Of a stretch of DNA of 64,000 bases, positions 46,080 through 56,824 are shown piece by piece. Both the position numbers and the translations under genes were made by a program. The stretch's first letter is position 1. The number at the start of each line of letters is the position of its first letter. The notes under the pieces are model-generated. The model was given only the letters and a program-made list of their open reading frames with translations. It was not told where the DNA came from and made no database searches. Origin of the DNA: Flabesymbios commensalis (lineage: Eukaryota; Annelida; Polychaeta; Terebellida; Flabelligeridae); assembly GCA_964017125.1 (NCBI GenBank), contig OZ024915.1:19863970-19927969 (forward strand), in the 5' to 3' direction.

Positions 46080-47433
46080 TAGTCCGGCAGCCAAGTCCCT
46101 TATTTTGCTCTAACCCGGATTTGGAGTATATAGTTTTTTCTTTGCAGAATATTGTTGTCCAGACCCCCCACTTAAAGAATCCAGAGGGTGTGCAGGTGTC
46201 ACCCTTGGGCAATTTTAGTTATTCACGTTTTTCAAAATGGCCACCAATAGCCTCAGTGGAAATGTACCTTTTTCACTTTCAGCCCTAGAAATATGTATAA
46301 TACCACTTTTCCAGCTAAATTGACCACGAGAAACTCATTTCCGGCATTATTTGTTTATTCAGAAGCTTAATTCGGGCATAAATCCAAGATGGTCGCCACC
46401 ACTACATTGGCAATTCACATTTTGTATCATTAGAAGCATGACATTTATGTACAGGTACCTGGTACCGGTATACAACTTTCTAAGCCTACTTCTGACTTTA
46501 CAAAGGCTATCGCATTTGGAGGCATAACACTAGACTCTAATATAGACTAATCTAGGCCTATAGCACACAATAGTCCCAATACAATTATTTTCTCCAAAAT
46601 ATTGGTCAGGCTTCAAGTTCATCACTTCCCATATATAAAGACATTGACCAATTCCTCCTGTCGGTTTATGCAAATTAAGCTCTGCAGCCGAGGCATAATT
46701 GTCGGCACCTTTTTTAGTTTTTAAAGTGAAGTTATGATGTTCGGTGATTTTAATGTACGTATAGGCCGGCATATAATTTACAATGTTCATGACAACTGAG
46801 GTCAGAAGGTATAAACAGTCATTATAGATTGATGGTAATTATATTTTATATAGCCCTTCTTAATTATATATATCTATATATATGGTGAATAGGCTACATG
46901 AGCAGTTGCCTGTATGTCGTTGCTGCAGTAAATATTGTTCTACCAATATTATGGCTGTTATTACGTTTTTGTTTTGATCGTGCTCTCATAATTTTTATTA
47001 TATATGATCTCGCTTAATCCATGTACAAAATTAATCCACAGAGAACGTTTGGCTAGCAATGTAGTTTCACACTTGTTTCTGCTCAGAAATGTAGGGCCTA
47101 CTTGTTGGTTTGGTTGAGTAGTGGCGGCCATCTTGGATTTATGCACGACGGCGACTTCTATATTAAAAAATAATGCCGGAAATGAATTTCTCGTGGTCAA
47201 TTTATTTAGAAAAGTGGTATTATACATATTTCTAGGCCAAAATCTGAAAAAGTTATATTTCTACTATGGCTCTTGGCGGCCATTTTGAAAAAAACGTGAA
47301 TAACTAAAATTGCCCAAGGGTGACACCTCCACACCCTCCGGAATCTTCAAACAGGGGTTCTGGGCAGCAGTATTCTGTAAAGAAAAAAACTATATACTCC
47401 AAGTCCAGGTATACCACCATGGCTGCCGGACTA
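46080..47433. mobile_element. 1.35-kb foldback element with TAGTCC termini
   Basis: The left end tagtccggcagcca and the complement of the right end tagtccggcagccatgg begin inverted arms of about 350 bp (46080-46430 and 47090-47433), sharing cttggagtatatag-, cacccttgggcaattttag- and ggcattatttgttta-like text. The roughly 660-bp middle is unique with no transposase. Flanking triplets (tct and gct) do not match exactly, so the target duplication is uncertain. Confidence 0.78.
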
Positions 47434-47805
47434 GCTGGATTTGTTAAAAAAATAAAGCTAAAAAATAGTAGCATCGTGCACGCGTCACACCTGCCATACA
47501 AAATAATGGTAAACTAAACGTTTTTGGGGAAAATAGCTCCTACATATGTATATATATATTGCCAGTACGATTTCCAATTTTATTAGTATTGAAGTTTTAA
47601 CCATTAAACCGCTGAAATAAATCATTTAAATTTTCACCGAATAGAAGGTAACTCATAGTGAAAACTATTCCTATTTGTATAAATTTAGGCTGAAAAATGT
47701 GCAAATCTTCATGTTTAAACAAACATTTCGCTCCCAATAACTGCGATTTAAATGGCAAATAAAACGGATTGAAAACGATTATCAGATTATTGTCGCGCTC
47801 AGCGG
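47434..47805. other. No gene recognised
   Basis: AT-rich spacer between the foldback element and the interrupted MITE. Confidence 0.45.
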
Positions 47806-48049
47806 TTTAACCGTTACAGCGCGGGCATCGTCTTTAGTCGTCAGAATCTGACGTCTGCAGACGTCAGACTCTGATAGTCCCAGAGCTAGGGGGGTTTTAT
47901 TTGTGTTGAAAGGTCCATACGATCCAAGAGTTCCACCTATAGCGAAATTTTCTCAGGAATCCGAATCTGCGCGTCTTACAAAAATCATCCTGTCCAATAG
48001 TACCGTAAAAACCCTTTAAACACTAGTACCGTCAAAATCGCAAACCGCA

Positions 48050-49400
48050 ATTTGAAATATTGCGTATGAAGTGATTGTTTGCTAGAATTGTGGTGATTTT
48101 CTATTTAAATATTTTTTTAATTATTTATTATCCTCACATATGACACAGGCTTTCACATGGATGTAAAATATGTTGTGTCTGGTCAATGACAAATACACAA
48201 AATAGCTTTAAGTTGGTATTTTAACACGTAATTTTACTCATTTTTCATACTTTTTCACTAAATAGACAAAATACTTTTCTCTCAGCCGATTTTTGTATAG
48301 TACAAATGTTTAGTTTTGATTCAAACATGTTCTAGAACTATTGTTGACTTAAAATTAACCCATTTGGAATACAAATAATAAGTTATGTGAACATATTACT
48401 CGCTTTTTTCGTTAGACGTAAAATTAGCTAGCTTTTCTTCAGGCTCTGGAAAATTGACCAGATCTCACATTTTTGCCCACTGAGTGGTCAAATTTTAAGC
48501 TATATCAATATATTTGATATCAATAGAAAGCTACTGGCACAGGCCGTCACATGGATGTAAAATATTTTGTATCTAATCATTGACAAATGCACAAGAAAAC
48601 TTTAAGTTGGTATTTTAACCCTTAATTTGACCTTTTTCATACTTTTTCAGTAAATAGTCAAAATACTTTTTTCTCAACTAATTTTTGTGTATAATAAATA
48701 TTTAGTTTTGATTCAAACATGTTCTAGAACTATTGTTGACTTAAAATAAACCCATTTGGAATAAAAATAGTGAGTTATGTAAACATATTACATGCTTTTT
48801 TGTTTACACGTAAAATTTGCGCGCTTTTCTATGGGCTCAGGAAAATTGTATGTATCTCACAGTTTTGCCCAATGAGTAGTCAAATTTTGTGCTATATCAA
48901 TATATTTGATATCAATAGAAAGCTACTGGCACAGGCCATGGATGTAAAATATGTTTTGTCTAATCTTTGACAAATGCACAAGAGAGCTTGAAGTTGATAA
49001 TTTGCCACTTAATTTTACCTATTTTTCATACTTTTTCGGTACATAGTCAAAATACTTTTCTCTCTACTGGTTTTTGTGTATAATAAATATTTAGTTTTGA
49101 TACAAACATAGAATTATTGTTGACTTAAAATAAGCCCATTTGGAATAAAAAATGATGAGCTATTTGAACATATTACACACTTTTTTGGGTTGGATGTAAA
49201 ATTTGGGCACTTTTCTTCCCCCCCCCCCCGGGGAAATTGACAGTGTTTCACATTTTTGCCCAATGTGTACTGGTTAACCAAATTTAAAAAAATCTTTAAT
49301 ATCAGGTAAAAGTAACTATCAAGGGCTTTAACGTGGATACATAATATTTTATTTATGTTAAATACGAAATGTACAACAATTAGGCGCTAACTTTGTATTT
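48050..49400 (+). repeat. ~390-bp tandem repeats, left arm of giant foldback
   Basis: Units are marked by acatggatgtaaaatatgtt-like text near 48158, 48551, 48940 and (diverged) 49331, and by tagttttgattcaaacatgt near 48310, 48705 and 49090. The inverse set lies at about 51670-53030. Confidence 0.85.
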
Positions 49401-49529
49401 TATCCCTCCATTTGAACAATTTCCAACGTTTTCTTGGTCAATACCATCAAGACTTCTCGCTCATGTTAACTTTATATGGTATAAATGTTTGTTATTACTT
49501 TACATTCTCTGGAGCCATTTTTCAAAAGT

Positions 49530-51535
49530 TATCTTGACGACTGAAGAAGTGATCACAGCCACTACAAAAGTGATCTTGGCCACTGCAGAAGGGATAACAA
49601 CCATCTTAAAAGTTACCTCAACCACTACAAAAGCTATCTTGGCCACTGAAGAAGTAAATACAGCGACATTAACAGTTTTTTCATCCACTACAAATGTGAA
49701 CTTGGCCACTGATGAAGTGATCACAGCAACTTAAAAAGTTACCTCGCCAATGCAAAAGTTATCTTGGCGAGTGAAGATGTGATCACAGCCACGTTAGAAG
49801 TTATCTCAGCCACTACAAAGGTGATCTTGACCACTTACAAACTGGTGTCAGCCAATTTAAAGGTTATCTAAGCCACTACAAAGTGATCTGGGCCACTGAA
49901 GAAGTGATAACAGCCACTTTTAAAAATATCTAAACGACTACAAAAGTGATCTTGGCCACTGAAGAAGTGGGTTCAATAACTTTAAGAGTTATCTCTGCCA
50001 CTATAAAATTGATTTTGGCCACTGACGAAGTGCTTATAACGACTTTAAAAGTGATCTCAGCCACTTCAAAAGTGATCTTGGACACTTAAGAAGTGATCTC
50101 AGTCACAGTAAAAGTTATCTCAGCCACTACAAAAGTGATCCTGACCACTAACAATCTTATGTCAGCCCGTAAAAGTGATCTTGGCCACAAAAAAATGATC
50201 TTAGTCACTGAAGAAGTGATCACAGCGACTCTAAAAGTTATCACAGCCACTACAAAAGTGATCTTGGCCACTGAAGAAGTAATCATAGCCACTTTCAAAG
50301 TTATCTCAGCCACTACAAAATTGATCTTGGCTACTGAAGAAGTGATCACAGCCACTTTAAAGGTTATCTCAGCCATTGCAAAGGTGATCTTGGTCAGTAA
50401 CAAACTGTTCTCAGCCACTGACAAAATTATCTAAGCCACTACAAAGTGATGTTGGCCACTGAAGAAATGATCACAGCCACTTAAGTTATCTTAACCACTA
50501 CAAAGTTGCTGTGATCACTTCTTTGGTGGACAAGATCAGTTTGCTTGTGACCAAGATCAGCTTTATGGCGAATGGGATGATCTTTAAAATGGCTTCTTAA
50601 GTGGTCAAGATCACTTTTGTAGTGACCTAGATCATTTTTTTAGGGACTGACATAAGATTATTAGTGGCCAATATCACCTTTGTATCGGCTGAGATGACTT
50701 TTAAAGTGAATGTGATCACTTCTACGGAGGACAAGATCAGTTTTTTGTGGCCAAGATCACTTTTACGGGCTGACATAAGATTGTTAGTGGCAAAGATCAC
50801 TTTTGTAGTGGCTGAGATAACTTCTTCAGTGGCCAAGATCACTGTTGTAGTGGCTGAGATCACTTTTAAAGTCGCTGTGAGCACTTCGTCAGTGGCCAAG
50901 ATCATTTTTATAGTGGCAGAGATAACTTTCAAAGTTATTGTAACCACTTCTTCACAGGTCAAGATCACTTTTGTAGTCGCTCAGATATTTTTCAAAGTGG
51001 CTGTGATCACTTCTTCAGTGGCCCAGATGACTTTGTAGTGGCTTAGATAACCTGTAAATTGGCTCACACCAGTTTGTTAGTGGCCAAGATCACCTTTGTA
51101 GTGGCTGAGATAACTTCTAACGTGGCTGTGAGCACTTCTTCACTCGCCAAGATAACTGTTGCATTGGCGAGATGACTTTTTAAGTTGCTGTGATCATTTT
51201 ATCAGTGACCAAGATCACTTTTGTAGGGGCTGAGATAACTTTTAAAGTCGCTGTGTTCACTTCTTCAGTGGCCAAGATAATTTTTGTAGTGTTTGAGGTA
51301 ACTTTTAAAGTGGTTGTAATCACTTCTTCAGTGGCCAAAATCACTTTTGTAGTGACTGAGATAACTTTTAAAGTCGCTGTGATAACTTCTTCCGTGACCA
51401 AGATCACATTTCTAGTGGCTGAGATGACGTTTAAATTTGTGATGATCACTTCTTCAGTGTCTAAGATAACTTGTAGTGGCTAAGATAACTTTAAAAATGG
51501 CTGTGATTACTTCTTCAATCGTCAAGATAACTTTT
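49530..51535. repeat. 21-bp/63-bp minisatellite at the core of the giant foldback
   Basis: Three related 21-bp units (gtgatcacagccactttaaa-, gttatctcagccactacaaa- and gtgatcttggccactgaaga-type) form a 63-bp higher-order unit. It reads forward from about 49530 to 50508 and in the inverse sense from there to 51535. Multiples of three keep frames open on both strands (KVISATTKVILATEEVITA and the like), which explains the ORFs. Confidence 0.88.
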
Positions 51536-51669
51536 GAAAAATGGCTCCAGAGAATGTAAAAGTGATAACAAACATTTATACCATATGAGGTTAACAAGAG
51601 CGAGAAGGCTTACTGGTATTCACTAAGAAAACGCTGGAAATTGTTCAAATGGAGGGATAAAATACAAAG

Positions 51670-53030
51670 TTAGCGTTTAATATTTTGTACATTTCGTATT
51701 TAACAGAAATAAAATATTATGTATCCACGTTAAAGCCCTTGATAGTTACTTTTAACTGATATCAAAGATGTTGGTACATTTTTTTATTTTGGGTACCGGG
51801 TACTCATTGGACAAAAATGTGAAACACTGTCAATTTCCCCGGGCTGGAAGAAAAGTGCCCAAATTTTACATCTAACCCAAAAAGTGTAATATGTTCGAAT
51901 AGCTCATTATTTTTTATATTCCAAATATGTTTATTTTAAGACAACAATAATTCTGGAACATGTTTGAATCAAAACTAAATATTTATTATACACAAAAATC
52001 AGTTGAGAGAAAAGTATATTGACTATGTACTAAAAAAGTATGAAAAATAGGTAAAATTAATGGGTTAAAGTACCAACTTCAAGCTTTCTTGTGCATTTGT
52101 CAAAGATTAGACACAAAATATTATACATCCGTGGCCTGTGTCAGTAGCTTTCTATTGATATCAAATATATTGATATAGCTCAAAATTTGACTACTCATTG
52201 GGCAAAACTGTGAGATACATACAATTTTCCTGAGCCCAAAGAAAAGCGCGCACATTTTACGTCTAACCAAAAAAGTATATAATATGTTCACATAACTCAC
52301 TATTTTTATTCCAAATGGGTTTATTTCAAGTCAACAATAGTTCTCGAACATGTTTGAATCAAAACTAAATATTTATTATACACACAAGCTGAGAAAAAAG
52401 TATTTTGACGATATACTGAAAAAGTATGAAAAATGGTCAAATTAAGGGTTGAAATACCAACTTAAAGCTTTCTTGTGCATTTGTCAATAATCAGACACAA
52501 TATATTTTACATCCATGTGAAGGCATGTGCCAGTAGCTTTCTATTGATATCAAACATATTGATATAGCTCAAAATTTGACTACTCAGTGGGCAAAAATGT
52601 GAGATATGGTCAATTTTCCCGAGCCTGAAGAAAAGCGAGCTAATTTTACGGCTAATTTTACGAAAAAGGCGAGTAATATGTTCACATAACTCATTATTTT
52701 TATTCCAAATGGGTTAATTTTAAGTCAACAATAGTTCTAGAACATGTTTGAATCAAAAATAAACATTTATACTATTCAAAAATCGGCTGAGAGAAAAGTA
52801 TTTTGTCTATTTAGTGAAAAAGTATGAAAAATGAGTAAAATTACGTGTTAAAATACCAACTTAAAGCTATATTGTGAATTTGACATTGATCAGACACAAA
52901 ATATTTTACATCCATGTGAAAGCCTGTGTCATATGTGAGGATAATAAATAATAAAAAAAATATTTAAATAGAAAATTATCACAATTTTAGCAAACAATCA
53001 CTTCATACGCAATATTTCAAATTGCGGTTT
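51670..53030 (-). repeat. ~390-bp tandem repeats, right arm of giant foldback
   Basis: The reverse complement of the 48050-49400 array, in inverse order, with scattered differences from the left arm (for example the poly-C tract near 49215 is not matched in length). Confidence 0.85.
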
Positions 53031-53372
53031 GCGATTTTGACGGTACTAGTGTTTAAAGGGTTTTTACGGTACTTTTGGACAGGATAATTTTTGTAAGACG
53101 CGCAGATTCGGATTCCTGAGAAAATTTCACTATAGGTGGAGCTCTTAGATCGTATGGACCTTTCAACACAAACAAAACCCCCTTAGCTCTGGGACTATGA
53201 CGTCTAAAGTCGATACACGCACTGTAAGAATGAACATATGTCTAATGGTCGTAGACTCATAACATATGTATTCAAATGGATCAGAAAGAGCTGACTAAGA
53301 CGTTTATGATAATTTCAGCCCTTTGGTCTCCATGGCTAAAATAAATTCGGGGCTTTAAGGGTTAAGAGTTAA

Positions 53373-54507
53373 TACCAGAGCGAGGAGCGAGCCTGCCAGC
53401 TCCGGCGTGACAGGCGTGCAGTATTGCCCACTAAAGCCGCCCTGGTCGTGCATGTATGTATAGTGTCTCAAGGAAACACGACACATTGGCCCATTGCTGG
53501 TTTAATGCTGGCCCGCCGTCACAGACGGCAGGCCAGCATTAAACCAACAATGGACCAACGTATTGTGTTCACTGGACCACTGTTTTGTTCACGGATACGC
53601 ATTTGAAAAGAGTGATATTCAAGCCGATTTGGATCTGTGACCAGCCGGCCATGACACCCTCTATACATATTTCGAAGTACTCGACCTCTGGAAAGCTGTG
53701 GGATAATATAATATGATGAATATGATGAGCATTACATGCGGCGGACTTAGCCACAAACTGCCAGCGGCCAGGGTTATGTAGCTATACAGTAAGTACAGGC
53801 ATGTCACGACACTTGGGGTGATTTTAGAACACCTTAATTTTGTAAAATGCTACACTCCACTTTGGTTACCAGTGCTTACATAGCAAAGGAATCGAATTTT
53901 GAGGACTACTTAGGGGGCCACTATTTGATTACAAATTATTTTCAGACGCAATTTTTGGTGAAATGAATATTTTCCTGAAGAACATGTTTAATAAATATTT
54001 AACTCTAAAATAAATTTGAAATTAATAAGTAGATAAACTTAAATCAGCAACATCATTTAATACCCACGTAAAAACATTCAACCCTCACTTCGCTCGGCAT
54101 CAGTAAATTAACCATAAGCCTCGATTCGTTCGACTCTTTAACCTCCAGACCAATACAAGACGTAGTTTGGGATCCAAATTTCGTAGACAGATAAAAAATC
54201 AAAAGAAAGTGAAATAAATATATCTACACACAAACTGAAGTAAATGTTTTGCTTGACGGAGAGTGTTAAAAAAATAGCGTTTTGCAGGAAAGTGAAATAA
54301 ATAATTTATACAATTAAAAAACTTAACACACCCCCTAGTAATTGAATGGTGGCCCCCTTATATCTTGGTGCTCTGAACTATCCAAAGGCATGGAGTGTGC
54401 TGGGTTGCATGTAGTATAGCACATTTTAAACCCAGTAAACACAACATTTGTATAACATTAATTTGTGCAATATTGGACCAACGCCAAAGACGGTATTCTA
54501 GGAGAGT
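53373..54507. other. MITE-bearing spacer; no gene
   Basis: Includes a tgctggg-family palindrome at about 53467-53580 (aaacacgacacattggccc ... tattgtgttcactgg, centre gccgtcacagacggc) and a half copy at 54430-54500 (cccagtaaacacaacatttg, cgccaaagacgg). No open frame with recognisable features. Confidence 0.55.
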
Positions 54508-55035
54508 CGGGCATACTCCTTCGGGTTTTTTTCTGTTGCGATATTGCCAAAATATACAGAAAGCGAAGAAAAGCAATTTTCAGTCACTTTTCTATGGTGT
54601 CCGGATAGGGCCATCCCACCCTTTCGTTGTTTCGCAGGTTCGCTGTGTCGCAGTTTCGTTGTTTTGCTCGCATAACACTCTCGTTTTTCTTTTCGTTGTT
54701 TCTCACTTTCGTTGTTTCGCATTTTCGCACTATTGTTGTTGCAGTGTGTGTGGTACACATAACGTACTCGAAATGCTGTAATAAAGGGGAAGTGTGAGAA
54801 TATTGCACTGCGTCGCTTTTTACACACTGTGGCAATATCGCGAAAAAAGAAACAGCCAGAAACAACGAACGTACAAAATTGTGAAACAGCGAAACAATGA
54901 AAGGGCAAAACTACGTTAGTGCGAGACTGCGAAAGAACAAAAGGGCGGAGCGAAACTACGAAAGAGAGATACGGAACTACGAAAGGGCGATGCGAAACAG
55001 CTAAAGTGCGGAGCTACGAAAGGGCGAAGCGAGCG
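54508..55035. repeat. Inverted minisatellite cluster (tttcgttgtttcgca)
   Basis: The left arm (about 54625-54735) is made of tttcgttgtttcgc-type units and the right arm (about 54840-55035) of gcgaaactacgaaagg-type units, in inverse sense. They lie between ctgttgcgatattgcc (54533) and ggcaatatcgcgaaa (54832), which also pair. The first 60 bp resemble the tail of the SINE at 13990. Frames rich in RNNE or ETTK are repeat artefacts. Confidence 0.65.
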
Positions 55036-55104
55036 AGATTTCAAACCGTGAAATCATACAACACCATACATTTCCCTCTCCAATTTGAAGCTTACACAGT
55101 TAAC

Positions 55105-56097
55105 TCAGGAAGTTGACCCAATGATGACCTAATGCCGGGTCAGGGTCACAGACGGTGGGCAATCATGACGTACACATTGAGTTAACCTCCCACCCATGTC
55201 ACCTGGAAAGGGAACCCATTGCGTTCAAAGTGTTAATCGTTTCATATTATTATCAGAACTGCCGATATTAAGATTGGCCCAGTTGCGTCTCAACCTTTTA
55301 AGCCCTCACGATGCATTAAAGCATCATTTTACATCCCTGAAAACATACTTAATATTCGTACAACTAAGGGTTTTAGAGCGACAATTTCCATGAAACTAGT
55401 TTACCAATACGTGGTAATTTTCTTTAATTTTTAATCCACCTCAACTCATCCTCATCAACTACAAGTCGAGAATTGCGACATCAAACCAACTTTGAGCGAA
55501 CGTCTCTATGTTCCCACCACCACTCCCTTCACATAGTCATTACCAGGGCTGTTTTTCTATTGTGTTTACTGGGCATTCTCCGGAATAAGACCGTCTTGAT
55601 TCAGCGGAGCGACAAATAGGCCGCATTGGTCCAGCACCAGTGTAATGTATTTCCAACGTTTTCGACGATGGCCAATATTTAACCAGCTTTGAGCCAATGT
55701 TGCGTGTTTTCTGGCTAATAATGCTTGGTACCCCTATGTCTGAGAGCAGCTCAGGCACTTGAACAGTGGACCACCATTGAACACACTGCTCTGTTGGGAT
55801 CGAAAGAGGGGTCATCGGCTGTACCCCCCCCCCCTCTGTTCACGTACCCAAAACAAAAACACGATCATATAAGCCTATGTATTATTATAATTCGCCCTTT
55901 TGAAGCCCTATATAAATTTCTAAAAATATCGGGAAGCCGAACTCCCCTAGGGCACAGCCAGTTGTGGACATATACCTTTTTAGAAAAAAACGGCGCTTAT
56001 GTATATCAAAACAATGTTGGTTTATTGTTGGTCCGATTTCTGCGATGCTGACCCAACATTAAAGCGACATAATTTGAATGTATCCTGCTTGTTGGGA
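55105..56097. repeat. tgctggg-family MITE fragments and LDLa-region segment
   Basis: Palindromic pieces lie at about 55105-55190 (gggtcagggtcacagacggtg), 55560-55715 and 56010-56097 (ccgatttctgcgatgctgac). Between them, 55478-55533 (catcaaaccaactttgagcg ... cacccttcaca-like) matches the first part of repeat R1 at 27318 and 30438. Confidence 0.6.
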
Positions 56098-56617
56098 TAT
56101 GATATTGACCCAGTTTTGATTTTTATGCTGAGCAATACCAGAAATTATATTTTATTCTGATTATGATTTGTTATGAGCCATTGACTTATTTTATGGCAAA
56201 TGTTAAATATATATATAAACATGAATATAGACAGGATAAACAATTAAATATATACTTAAATTTGATATTAAGAAATTTCAATTTAAATTAACATACATTG
56301 CTTTATAATTTACAAAAAAAGTTTATATAGTACATACCAAATATTTATTAACGACAGGGAAAAATAAAGAATCAATTTATTGTGATGAAGCACGTCTCAC
56401 CAGCAACTACTCATTTTTCTAAATGACACCAGGTTTACTTTTGTTATCAGTTTCTATGCGCACACAACCCCTCTCCTGAAAATGGGCGTGTCTAAAGTTT
56501 AACAGTAAACAAAACGTAGATTCATGGGAATGTTTTGCAGTTTTGCAGTGGGGTGGGGTAGACACAGAGGAGGGTTCTGGTAACGACTACATTGGTGTAT
56601 GTTCGATAATCAGTTCA

Positions 56618-56690
56618 GAACACTGTATTATTAGAAAGAAGCCTCATCGGGCTCCGCCCTCAGAGGCTTCTTTCTAATAATACCGTGTTC
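56618..56690. repeat. Near-perfect hairpin upstream of LDLa gene copy 2
   Basis: An inverted repeat of about 28 bp per arm with one mismatch (gaacactgtattattagaaa pairing with tttctaataataccgtgttc, continuing into agaagcctc/gaggcttct) around a 17-nt GC-rich loop. It ends 70 bp before the start codon at 56761. It could be a small MITE, a transcript hairpin or a regulatory structure; the sequence alone does not decide. Confidence 0.7.
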
Positions 56691-56760
56691 TTCACTAATT
56701 ATCTAATACAGAATGTGATGTGACCAAGCGGTACATCCATTACCACATATACAGGACAAC

Positions 56761-56824
56761 ATGGAAAGGGCGAACACGGCAATTCTCGTTGCCCTCCTGA
56801 TATGTGGATTAGCAGCAGTCTCGG
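56761..56824 (+). CDS. LDLa gene copy 2, signal-peptide exon
   Basis: The ATG has a strong context (A at -3, G at +4). The 64-nt exon encodes MERANTAILVALLICGLAAV followed by S and one base, then the donor gtaaat. The charged start, hydrophobic core and small residues near the end are a typical secretory signal peptide, so the product is secreted or membrane-anchored. It ends in phase 1, which matches the acceptor phase of the exon at 62964, where the joined codon would be GAG. The leader just upstream contains acagaatgtgatgtgacc, the short phrase also found in repeats R1 and R2. Confidence 0.82.

Larger units (their letters stand above)
47875..53197. mobile_element. Giant 5.3-kb foldback (palindromic) element
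   Basis: The termini tagtcccagagct and agctctgggacta are flanked by TGA. The inverted arms match all the way inward: 49501 (tacattctctggagcc) pairs with 51558, and coordinates of paired positions sum to about 101060-101072, putting the symmetry point near 50530. Each arm has an outer part with three copies of a roughly 390-bp tandem repeat and an inner part of 21-bp/63-bp minisatellite. No transposase is present; frames up to 124 codons come from the repeats. The structure resembles Drosophila FB or sea-urchin TU foldback transposons. Confidence 0.9.
47806..53372 (+). repeat. GATC-palindrome MITE split by the giant foldback
   Basis: The left part 47806-47874 (taaccgttacagcgcgggca to gacgtcagactctga) and the right part 53198-53372 (tgacgtctaaagtcgat to ggggctttaagggttaa) are the two halves of one MITE copy. 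TGA is present on both sides, as expected for a 3-bp target duplication. Confidence 0.88.

Noticed and set aside
49393-51483. ORFs of 74-124 codons on both strands between 49.4 and 51.5 kb
   Set aside because: They arise from 21-bp and 63-bp units in an inverted repeat; the plus and minus products are mirror artefacts.
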